Source: UBA987 sp047620825 | GTDB taxonomy: Bacteria > Bacteroidota > Bacteroidia > NS11-12g > UBA9320 | NCBI GenBank assembly: GCA_047620825.1 | Contig: JBLHOC010000069.1 | Coordinates: 1-15,821 of the forward strand | Reading direction: 5' to 3' | DNA length: 15,821 nucleotides | Part shown: in pieces, positions 1 through 6,997 of the stretch | Layout: every line of letters starts with the position of its first letter | Numbering within the stretch: the stretch's first letter is position 1 | Notes under the pieces: model-generated | The model's database searches: none | The model's input: only the letters and a program-made list of their open reading frames with translations | Told to the model about the DNA's origin: nothing | Made by a program: the position numbers and the translations under genes

Positions 1-771
1 GGCGTTGTAATATGCATGTCTGTTGGCCCTATAGTATGCTTCTATAGCGTGGCAGAGCCAATAACTCCCAGTGTTGCTGTCGATGCCTGGGTGCACGAAG
101 TATTCAATTTCTTTCGTTGGTGTGATAACGTAACAATTGGTCTTAATTTTTTTCGAACTAAAAATGTTATTCTTAATGTCGAAAGCCATGGATGGATTTT
201 TTACCAAGTCAACGTTTCCAAATTTGGCAATATTGAATTGGTACTTTTTACTCATAATGGCTTGCCAGTAGGTGAGATTTGTAGAACCATTAATGTTCGT
301 TGCAATGACAACCTGGTTTAGCATTTCTTGTACGTCTCCAGCATCTATATAGCCAAAATTGATCTTCTCTTTTTTGCTGTTTCTGGAAAAGAATGAAAAC
401 CCAAGGACCTGAAATTCAAAATCTTTTTTATAAAGCTTCCAGTATTCGTATAAAAACAAATCATCACAAGATCTGAATTCTAGCTCGTTCTGCTTTTCCA
501 TCAGCTGTAACGCTTTTGGGCTTATCTGTGCTTTTTTAGCTGGGGAATCCCAAAGTTTAATCGTCTCATCTAGAATGTACTTGTAAAATAACTTGTACAC
601 TCCGTCTACTAGATTAAATCCGACGGTATCATTTTGTTTGTGTTTGTTGATTTGAATGATAGTAGGAGTGTAGTCGAAGCCAGCCCCTTCTACACTAGAT
701 GTAAAACACAATAAAGCAAGCAAAAAGATTATGCTGGATTTCAATAGATATGTTGTTTTAGTTTCTTTCAC
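1..771 (-). CDS. Exported protein of unknown function, C-terminus cut by window edge (possible remote GldN relative)
   Basis: The minus strand is open from a GTG at 771-769 to the left window edge, giving 257 codons with no stop. An in-frame TAA lies immediately upstream of the GTG, so GTG (or a TTG nine codons later) must be the start. Residues 11-29 form a hydrophobic signal peptide with small residues near position 25-29, so the product is probably exported. I do not recognise the family with certainty. Residues 112-185 show a pattern of K-rich strand, LG, an aromatic strand (NFGYID) and a YWQAIMSKKYQF segment that recalls the C-terminal half of the T9SS ring protein GldN/PorN, but the similarity is judged by eye and weak. 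It starts 49 bp after the glutaryl-CoA dehydrogenase gene on the same strand and may be co-transcribed with it. The existence of the gene is well supported by the long open frame and signal peptide; its function is not. Confidence 0.8.
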   Translation of the reverse strand, partial: MKETKTTYLLKSSIIFLLALLCFTSSVEGAGFDYTPTIIQINKHKQNDTVGFNLVDGVYKLFYKYILDETIKLWDSPAKKAQISPKALQLMEKQNELEFRSCDDLFLYEYWKLYKKDFEFQVLGFSFFSRNSKKEKINFGYIDAGDVQEMLNQVVIATNINGSTNLTYWQAIMSKKYQFNIAKFGNVDLVKNPSMAFDIKNNIFSSKKIKTNCYVITPTKEIEYFVHPGIDSNTGSYWLCHAIEAYYRANRHAYYNA

Positions 772-820
772 TTATACTTCATCGTTGGTATGGCTTTACA
801 AGTACAATAATCATTCTTAA

Positions 821-2035
821 TTATACAAAAGCGTTTTCACCAGTAATTTCCATTCCTAAAATCAGTAAGTGAATGTCGTGTGTTCCTTCATACGTTATGA
901 CGGATTCTAGGTTAGCCATATGACGCATGATAGGGTAATCACCCGAAATGCCCATACCACCTAATATTTGACGAGACTCCCGTGCAATGTTCAGGGCTAT
1001 TTCAACATTATTACGTTTGGCCATACTAATTTGGGCAGGTGTCGCTTTGCCGTCATTCATGAGCGTACCAAGTCTCCAAGCTAATAATTGCGCTTTCGTG
1101 ATCTCAGTTAACATCTCGGATAATTTCTTTTGTTGGAGCTGGAACCCACCAATGGGCCTGCCAAACTGAATCCGCTCTTTGGCATACTTAACAGCCGTAT
1201 AATAGCAATCCATGGCTGCTCCAATAACACCCCAGCATATACCATATCGAGCTGAATTTAAGCAGGTTAGAGGCCCTTTTAAACCTTTTACATTCGGGAA
1301 TATATTGGATTTGGGTACGCGTACGTTATCAAAAACTAACTCCCCAGTAGCAGAGGCGCGTAAGCTCCATTTTTTATGCGTTGTAGGGGTGGTAAAACCT
1401 TCCATGCCTCGATCTACCAGTAAACCATGAACAATCCCCGCTTCATCTTTTGCCCAAATTACAGCAACATCACAAAATGGTGAATTGCTGATCCACATTT
1501 TTGCTCCATTTAGAATGACATGGTCACCATCATCTTTAAAATTGGTTTCCATATTTCCTGGGTCAGAACCGTGATTGGGTTCGGTCAGACCAAAACTGCC
1601 TAAAAACTCGCCTGAAGCCAGTTTAGGTAAGTACTTCATTTTTTGCTCTTCGCTTCCGAATTTGAAAATAGGGTACATAACCAATGAGCCTTGTACGCTT
1701 GCCGTAGACCGTACACCTGAATCACCACGTTCCAATTCTTGCATAGCCAGACCGTAGGAGATATAATCTAATCCTCCTCCTCCATACTGGGTTGGAATTT
1801 GCGGTCCAAAACATCCGATTTCACCGAGCTGTGGTACAATGTGTTTTGGAAAGACAGCTTGCTGGCAGCATTCATCGATAATTGGAGAGATCTCTTTTTT
1901 TACCCAACTTCTTACAGAATCACGAACGAGCTTATGCTCTTCGGTGAGTAGATCATCGATGTCGTAAAAATCAGGATGGGTGAAACTATCAACCTGATTG
2001 TTATGTGCTTTAAGTGATTCAAAATCCAAATCCAT
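821..2035 (-). CDS. gcdH: Glutaryl-CoA dehydrogenase (acyl-CoA dehydrogenase family)
   Basis: This 404-residue flavoenzyme should oxidise and decarboxylate glutaryl-CoA to crotonyl-CoA in lysine, tryptophan or glutarate breakdown, passing electrons to electron-transfer flavoprotein in the cytoplasm. The helical N-terminal domain covers roughly residues 25-145, the middle beta domain 146-255 and the C-terminal helical domain 256-400. The FAD/substrate motif GLTEPNHGSDP is at 149-159. The catalytic base is Glu383 in ITYEGTHDIH, as in human GCDH. Arg109 in GVRSTASVQ matches the arginine that binds the gamma-carboxylate in GCDH, which separates it from short-chain acyl-CoA dehydrogenases. Sequence such as KWSLRASATG and NARYGICWGV is also characteristic of GCDH. 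The start is ATG, 16 bp from a TATCTTTG promoter element. The length is normal and nothing is broken. A general acyl-CoA dehydrogenase role is a less likely alternative. Confidence 0.93.
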   Translation of the reverse strand: MDLDFESLKAHNNQVDSFTHPDFYDIDDLLTEEHKLVRDSVRSWVKKEISPIIDECCQQAVFPKHIVPQLGEIGCFGPQIPTQYGGGGLDYISYGLAMQELERGDSGVRSTASVQGSLVMYPIFKFGSEEQKMKYLPKLASGEFLGSFGLTEPNHGSDPGNMETNFKDDGDHVILNGAKMWISNSPFCDVAVIWAKDEAGIVHGLLVDRGMEGFTTPTTHKKWSLRASATGELVFDNVRVPKSNIFPNVKGLKGPLTCLNSARYGICWGVIGAAMDCYYTAVKYAKERIQFGRPIGGFQLQQKKLSEMLTEITKAQLLAWRLGTLMNDGKATPAQISMAKRNNVEIALNIARESRQILGGMGISGDYPIMRHMANLESVITYEGTHDIHLLILGMEITGENAFV

Positions 2036-2049
2036 GACTCGTTTTTAAG

Positions 2050-2065
2050 TAGATTTGCAAAGATA
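2050..2065. promoter_or_regulatory. Abutting divergent -7 promoter elements (folB rightward, gcdH leftward)
   Basis: The plus strand reads TAGATTTG at 2050-2057 and the minus strand reads TATCTTTG at 2065-2058. Both match the Bacteroidota housekeeping -7 element TAnnTTTG exactly. They touch each other and share the palindrome TTTGCAAA (2054-2061). Expected starts lie about 7 bases beyond each element, giving a leader of roughly 15 bases for gcdH and 35 for folB. I see no good TTG-type -33 element at the usual distance on either side, so the call rests on the -7 matches and the position in a 63 bp divergent gap. Confidence 0.5.
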
Positions 2066-2098
2066 GACTTTCAGAAGAAGTCACCATATAAAGCTTGA

Positions 2099-2455
2099 AT
2101 GAATTCTACCAGTGCTGTCCTGAAAATTAATGATTTGCGAATTTTTGCAAACCATGGGTGGTATGAGAAAGAAAGGGTCATTGGAGCGGTCTATCGTATC
2201 GATGTTGCTATGGGGCTCAATTTGCCCAATACATCCTTACAATTGCAAGACACAATCGACTACCAAGTTGTTGTAGATTTGATTACAGAAGTGATGAAGC
2301 AAGAATTTAAGCTCATTGAAGACAGTTGTCGGTCCATTTATAATCAATTGAATCAACATATTGAAAAAATAGCTTCACTCGAAGTCACAGTCACAAAACT
2401 TGATATTCCAATCAATAACCTACATTCAACGTCTTTTACCCTTAAATCTATCTAG
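2099..2455 (+). CDS. folB: Dihydroneopterin aldolase
   Basis: This 118-residue protein should convert 7,8-dihydroneopterin to 6-hydroxymethyl-7,8-dihydropterin and glycolaldehyde in cytoplasmic folate synthesis. It has the full length of the single-domain, tunnel-fold family. Recognisable features are the N-terminal strand and loop FANHGWYEKE, with Glu25 in the place of the active-site glutamate of the HG-x4-E motif, Tyr55 after the TID stretch, Glu74 in KLIED that anchors the pterin, and Lys100 in VTVTKLDIPI as the catalytic lysine. All expected catalytic positions are present. It is transcribed divergently from gcdH. Its TAG stop is directly followed by the ATG of the next gene, which suggests one transcript and coupled translation with an unrelated secreted protein. 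No Shine-Dalgarno site is visible. Confidence 0.9.
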   Translation: MNSTSAVLKINDLRIFANHGWYEKERVIGAVYRIDVAMGLNLPNTSLQLQDTIDYQVVVDLITEVMKQEFKLIEDSCRSIYNQLNQHIEKIASLEVTVTKLDIPINNLHSTSFTLKSI

Positions 2456-5017
2456 ATGCAATTAAAATATGTAGGGCTTTTAACTTTTTTGGTTTTTGGA
2501 ATGCTGTCATGCACAAATAGAACTAAAGACGCTCAGTTATCTACTTCACCGGAATATATCAATCATGAAGTGTTGATGACCAGAAACCCAGTTACGGGTA
2601 ACGTCGAGAGAGAAAAGCTTTGGAGTTATCTTCTAAATCAAAAAACCACAATGGGGCGGAATCAGTCGTTGAATAAAACGGTGGTATACCCTCAGAGTTG
2701 GAAACCTGTAGACGATTTTTTTGCAAGCATTGCAGTGCAGCGATTGGCATACGATCCAAACAATACGATGTTGATGTATTTCTGCACCGGAGAGGGATGG
2801 AATAACGCCGATGCAGCCAGAGGTTCTGGTGTATGGAAATCGATTGATGGAGGAGAATCTTGGAATAATTTAGGTGCAACGCTTACCGATACTTTTTGGT
2901 ACTGCCATGATTTGGCCGTTCACCCAGTAACTTCTGATATTTATGTGGCAACACGTGGGGCAGGTTTGATGAGAAGTCAAGATGGTGGTAACACATGGAA
3001 CCCTGTATTAAATGCAGATTTAGGATCTGGTTCGGATCAAACCACAGATATTGAAATAACAGCTGACAATGAGCTAGTCGTATCTATAGGTAATTTTAGT
3101 ACGGATGGAATCTATTTCTCTACGACAGGTAATCCTGGTGATTGGGAAAAGCGGATGACTGGCATGTCAACTGACAATAGACGCATTGAAATTGCCACGG
3201 CACCCAGTGATGCGAATGTGATGTATGCCGTGCCAACAAGTAGTATTAGGTTAGATTCAAATAGAATTCATGGTGTTTACCGCACATCCGATAAAGGACT
3301 GAACTGGGTACTGACTTCATTACCAGGCGGAGATAGAAATTTAGCGAAGAAACAAGGCTGGTATGACCTGTCCTTAAAAGTTTCACCAACAGACGCCAAT
3401 GTGGTGTTGGTGGGCGGTTTAAATGTATTTAGAACGACAGACGGAGGCCAAGATTGGGCCCAAATGTTTGAAGGTGATCGAAGGAAGAAAAGCAGCTTAC
3501 AATACGTTCACGTAGATCAACATGAAGTGACTTTTAAAAATAGTGAGACCGTTTTATTGGGTAACGACGGCGGTATTTACCGCTGCGATAATATCCTAGC
3601 GGACACACCTTTTTTCTATTCCATCAATAAAAACTACAATGTCACACAGTTTTATGCTTGCGACATTGACGAAAGTAAAGCCAGCACCTTTGTGATTGGT
3701 GGCACGCAAGACAATGGATCTTTGGGTTCAGAATCGGACGGCGTTGCGGAGTTCAGACAATTGTCATGGGCGGATGGTAGCTATTGCAATATTGACCACC
3801 AGGATGGTGATATATTCTATACCACCACACAGTATAGAAGGTTGTATCGGAACAATCATGGTGTGATTGATACGTTAACCAACGACAATATTGTCAATAA
3901 CAATACACTTTTCATTAACCCAATTGATATGGATCCCAATGATCCTGAAATATTGTATCAGTTAACTAATCGTGGGTTGTGGAGGCTAAAAAAGGCAAGA
4001 ACAGCCACTGGGAATGATTGGGAAAAAGCGTGCCGAACGTTTGGTTCGTTTTCAGCGATCGGGATAAGTAAGAGTGCTCCCAATACAGTTTTTTTAGGTC
4101 GTACAACGGGTGGTGTAATTTATCGTGTTGACAATGCCAATATTTCGCCTGATAATTTTCTGCCTGTGAATTGCGACCCAAGTGGATTTCTTCCAGATGC
4201 GTATTGTCGCAATGTATACGTTGATCCGAGTGATGTCAATCACTTGATTGTGACGTATTCTAATTATGGAATAGAAAGTATTTGGGAAACGAAAGATGCT
4301 ATGTCTGGTAACCCCACATGGACAAGTCAGGAAGGTGATTTGCCAGATATCCCGATTCGTTGGGCTGTTTTGCATCCTGATGATAAAGGGGTCTGCTATT
4401 TAGGAACAGAAGCAGGAGTGATGATGACATTGAAGTTGGATGGAAGTAACACCCCATGGACTTCCATCAATACTGGATTAGCAAACTTAAAAGTAAATAT
4501 GTTGCGGATACGTTCTATTGACAATACATTGGTTGCAGCGACACATGGCCGTGGGATTTACACGGGAAAAATAAACAGTGACTTCACGGTGGAGTGGGAG
4601 GAGCGAGGTCCACGAAACGTTGGGGGTAGAACAAGAACCTTGGTTTTTGATCTGAACGATCCGACTGGGAAGAAGCTATGGGCCGGTAGTGTTTCGGGTG
4701 GATTATGGGTTGTAGAGAATTTCGACTCAGTAAACACATCAGTCGAAGTGTTTGACGCACCATATTCAGTTAAGATTGGTCCAAACCCAGTCGTTGGTGA
4801 AACGGTCAGTGTTTTTATAACCACGGATGTGCAGCGTACGGTTGATATTGAAATTTTTGATTTGAGTGGACAAAAGGTCGCATCAGTTCAGAGCACAATG
4901 GCTGCTGGAAGTCACACCGTCGTGATGCCAACACAAGGATGGTTTGCCTCTTCTATTTATTTTATTCAGGTAACATCTGGTGAGCAGAAAGAGGTGTTTA
5001 AGGTTGTGGTGTTTTAG
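2456..5017 (+). CDS. Secreted Asp-box (sortilin/BNR-like) beta-propeller protein with T9SS sorting domain
   Basis: This is an 853-residue exported protein of unknown substrate. Residues 1-18 are a hydrophobic signal peptide ending MLSC, so Cys19 could be lipidated. Asp-box motifs of the S-x-DGG-x-x-W type occur near residues 129-136 (SIDGGESW), 174-181 (SQDGGNTW), 278-284 (SDKGLNW) and 328-334 (TDGGQDW); a VDQHEVTF stretch followed by LLGNDGG near 354-373 is typical of sortilin-like glycosidase-type propellers. Such propellers bind or cleave glycans, or serve as adhesive surfaces. Residues from about 768 to the end, starting with the IGPNP motif, followed by a DLSGQKV strand and ending in FKVVVF, match a type A T9SS sorting domain. 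The ATG directly follows the folB stop. The TAG stop overlaps the stop of the convergent glycosyltransferase. The fold and export are well supported, but enzymatic activity is only inferred. Confidence 0.85.
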   Translation: MQLKYVGLLTFLVFGMLSCTNRTKDAQLSTSPEYINHEVLMTRNPVTGNVEREKLWSYLLNQKTTMGRNQSLNKTVVYPQSWKPVDDFFASIAVQRLAYDPNNTMLMYFCTGEGWNNADAARGSGVWKSIDGGESWNNLGATLTDTFWYCHDLAVHPVTSDIYVATRGAGLMRSQDGGNTWNPVLNADLGSGSDQTTDIEITADNELVVSIGNFSTDGIYFSTTGNPGDWEKRMTGMSTDNRRIEIATAPSDANVMYAVPTSSIRLDSNRIHGVYRTSDKGLNWVLTSLPGGDRNLAKKQGWYDLSLKVSPTDANVVLVGGLNVFRTTDGGQDWAQMFEGDRRKKSSLQYVHVDQHEVTFKNSETVLLGNDGGIYRCDNILADTPFFYSINKNYNVTQFYACDIDESKASTFVIGGTQDNGSLGSESDGVAEFRQLSWADGSYCNIDHQDGDIFYTTTQYRRLYRNNHGVIDTLTNDNIVNNNTLFINPIDMDPNDPEILYQLTNRGLWRLKKARTATGNDWEKACRTFGSFSAIGISKSAPNTVFLGRTTGGVIYRVDNANISPDNFLPVNCDPSGFLPDAYCRNVYVDPSDVNHLIVTYSNYGIESIWETKDAMSGNPTWTSQEGDLPDIPIRWAVLHPDDKGVCYLGTEAGVMMTLKLDGSNTPWTSINTGLANLKVNMLRIRSIDNTLVAATHGRGIYTGKINSDFTVEWEERGPRNVGGRTRTLVFDLNDPTGKKLWAGSVSGGLWVVENFDSVNTSVEVFDAPYSVKIGPNPVVGETVSVFITTDVQRTVDIEIFDLSGQKVASVQSTMAAGSHTVVMPTQGWFASSIYFIQVTSGEQKEVFKVVVF

Positions 5018-5850
5018 GCTTTAAGCTTTTGTTTAATGGCGTTATAGGTTTGTCGTAAAAGGTTAACTATAAAACCCCATAGACTTTTAATAAACACACC
5101 CAAATATTTGAGTCCACCATATCTCAACAATAATACGTTGGTGTGCAGAGGGCGAATGAGCGCATTAGACACTGTTGAGTAGTTAGATGTTAAATTGTCT
5201 GAATGGTATCTATAATTCGTCGTGACAGTTGGATCGTAAAACAGTGGACTAGACAGACTGAGTAGAACAAATAGAATCTTATCGTTTGTAGTTGTGTGTT
5301 TAAAATAGTTAGGCAGAGGGGGTAATGCTTCTCGTCTAAACATAAAGCTACTTGTTTGAAACGGGGGGTATCCCCATAAATCTTTATTCTTAAAAACCTT
5401 TTCCTCATTGAGGTTATACCATTTTTTTTCTATTTTTTGACCAGATTCGTTAATGAAATCACATCCCATTCCAATACCGCTGTATTGCGTGTTGTTGTTA
5501 AGGAATTCCCATTGATCTTGGATTTTTGTTTTTGAAGACCAGTAATCGTCCCCTTCGAGATAGGCGATGTATTTGCCTGAGCATTTCTTCAATCCATCAA
5601 TCAAATTTTTATAACACCCTACATTCATTGGTTGACGGTAGGATTCAAAAACAAATGGACCGTTACCGTACTTGGTTTCAATCTCTTTAACCTTTTCAAA
5701 TGAGTCGTCGGTTGACTCATCATCCATAATGACGATTTGTACGGACTTGCTCGTTTGCTGCATCAATATTGAGTTTAAACATTGTTCAATGTAGTTGGAC
5801 GCATTGTAACACAAGATCAGTACACTGATGTCAAATTCTGAATTAGCCAT
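5014..5850 (-). CDS. Family 2 glycosyltransferase (GT-A fold)
   Basis: The 278-residue product should transfer a sugar from a nucleotide-sugar donor to a growing surface glycan at the inner face of the membrane. The N-terminal strand DISVLILCYNASNYIEQCL (7-25) is the classic GT2 start. The IMDDESTDDS motif (41-50) binds the nucleotide, and YLEGDDYW (97-104) carries the metal-binding Asp pair. The C-terminal part (about 235-278) is basic and hydrophobic and may lie on the membrane. I chose the ATG at 5850-5848 because the frame extends upstream only to a TTG at 5871 and the ATG gives the usual GT2 N-terminus. The gene stands alone, convergent with the Asp-box protein gene: the four bases 5014-5017 (TTAG) contain both stops. 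Donor and acceptor cannot be told from sequence. Confidence 0.9.
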   Translation of the reverse strand: MANSEFDISVLILCYNASNYIEQCLNSILMQQTSKSVQIVIMDDESTDDSFEKVKEIETKYGNGPFVFESYRQPMNVGCYKNLIDGLKKCSGKYIAYLEGDDYWSSKTKIQDQWEFLNNNTQYSGIGMGCDFINESGQKIEKKWYNLNEEKVFKNKDLWGYPPFQTSSFMFRREALPPLPNYFKHTTTNDKILFVLLSLSSPLFYDPTVTTNYRYHSDNLTSNYSTVSNALIRPLHTNVLLLRYGGLKYLGVFIKSLWGFIVNLLRQTYNAIKQKLKA

Positions 5851-5963
5851 ACACCAATAAACGGTTAACAATGTTCATATAAACAATTTTGAAAGTGCGA
5901 ATTTCTCAATTTTATAATAATCTTTGCTTGACAATTATGATACAATTATAGGGCTAATGAAGA

Positions 5964-6128
5964 GTGAAAGTCACAGTTGTTTATTTACCTTGTCTTACTC
6001 ATTGCAAAGAGATGTATGTGCTCAAAGGATAAATTTAATACTTCAGGTGACATAATAGAATCCTTTTTATTCGAGATTTGAAGAAGATGATAGTAAAACA
6101 GTTTATAATTGGGTTATCAATTAAATGA
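5964..6128 (+). pseudogene. Possible remnants of a decayed gene upstream of the second glycosyltransferase
   Basis: The 274 bp gap between the two glycosyltransferase genes has no intact gene, but two short plus-strand stretches look coding-like. A GTG at 5964 opens 22 codons (stop 6030-6032) reading VKVTVVYLPCLTHCKEMYVL, which resembles the first beta strand of a nucleotide-sugar enzyme. A second frame is open from 6048 to a TGA at 6126-6128, ends in a lysine-rich hydrophobic tail (LKKMIVKQFIIGLSIK), and its stop overlaps the next start as ATGA. Together these could be the ends of an internally deleted gene. This is a guess: both frames are short enough to occur by chance. Confidence 0.2.
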
Positions 6129-6997
6129 TCTATGTACTCATTATAGCATACTCTGAAGCTTCTGTAATTCGAAAGCTAGTGAAAGACTATAATCAGTTTT
6201 TAACCTTGGAACACTATGTTGTCGTAGTTGACAACAAAGGTGATTCGGAGATAAAAAAGTACATATCTGGGATAGAAAACACAGCGTATTTGTCCAGTGG
6301 TAACCTTGGTTTTGGTTCGGGTATAAATTACGCCCTAAATTCAATTAATCTGAAACCTCAAGATCTAGTTTTAGTAAGCAATGACGATGTGGAGATATCA
6401 AAAGAAGCACTAGATAATCTTATTGCTGGGCATTTTCAAAAGTCAAAAGAATCGTCGAAAGTGGGACCGGTAATGCCCATGTTTATAGATAGAAGCGGTA
6501 ACAAACAATTTGAACGCTACGAAGAACTAAAAGCGAATCATAATCATATTAGTTCAGTAAAGTTCGGACCTGCTGCGCTATGGTTATTGAACTTTGAGTT
6601 GATTAAAAATGTTGGAGGTTTCTGTCCATTGCTATTTATGTATGGTGAAGACAAGGAATACGCTCACAGATCACGATATTTAGGGTACAATCCTACAGTT
6701 GTTTTGAATTCACTTGTGACGCACGAGTTTGACTATCCTCCTAAAAGTAAATCGCTTCGATTGGAAAAGGAAAAAAACACTATCTCATCACACTTTCTCG
6801 ATCTGAATGCCGACAAAATAAACCCGCATTGGCTTGCATTTAAAGGGATGATTTATTCATTAATAACATTAAAACCAAACCGATTACGATATGGCGTACT
6901 AGGTTATTTGAAATTCTTAAAAAATATGGATGAACTGAAAAAAGTGAAGCAACAAATTGTGAACCAGCATGCCTTCTTATTTATAGTAAATCCTTAA
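6125..6997 (+). CDS. Family 2 glycosyltransferase, rhamnosyltransferase-like
   Basis: This 290-residue GT-A enzyme resembles the WbbL/rhamnosyltransferase branch of family 2. Visible motifs are the first strand MIYVLIIAYSE, the VVVVDNKGDS loop (32-41), the GNLGFGSGINYAL stretch (59-71) that binds the nucleotide, VSNDDVEI (84-91) with the metal-binding Asp pair, FGPAALWLL (147-155), and FMYGEDKEYAHRSRYLGY (171-188), where the GED motif supplies the presumed catalytic base. An in-frame TAA lies directly before the ATG, so this start is the furthest upstream ATG/GTG/TTG possible. No ribosome binding site is obvious. Its TAA stop abuts the stop codon of the convergent PorU2 gene with no bases between. 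Role in O-antigen, capsule or exopolysaccharide assembly is inferred from the family; the sugar is unknown. Confidence 0.9.
   Translation: MIYVLIIAYSEASVIRKLVKDYNQFLTLEHYVVVVDNKGDSEIKKYISGIENTAYLSSGNLGFGSGINYALNSINLKPQDLVLVSNDDVEISKEALDNLIAGHFQKSKESSKVGPVMPMFIDRSGNKQFERYEELKANHNHISSVKFGPAALWLLNFELIKNVGGFCPLLFMYGEDKEYAHRSRYLGYNPTVVLNSLVTHEFDYPPKSKSLRLEKEKNTISSHFLDLNADKINPHWLAFKGMIYSLITLKPNRLRYGVLGYLKFLKNMDELKKVKQQIVNQHAFLFIVNP

Noticed and set aside
16..321. A 101-codon plus-strand open frame near the left edge
   Set aside because: It lies antisense to the continuous 257-codon exported protein frame, has no family features, and has no promoter-like element that I can see.
5851..5871. Seven-residue N-terminal extension of the minus-strand GT2 from a TTG start
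   Set aside because: The ATG at 5850 gives the normal GT2 N-terminus (MANSEFDISVLILCYN); the TTG version adds an unlikely leader.
5919..5926. AATCTTTG as a -7 element in the gap before the second glycosyltransferase
   Set aside because: It misses the first base of TAnnTTTG, has no -33 partner at a sensible distance, and lies about 200 bases from the start codon.
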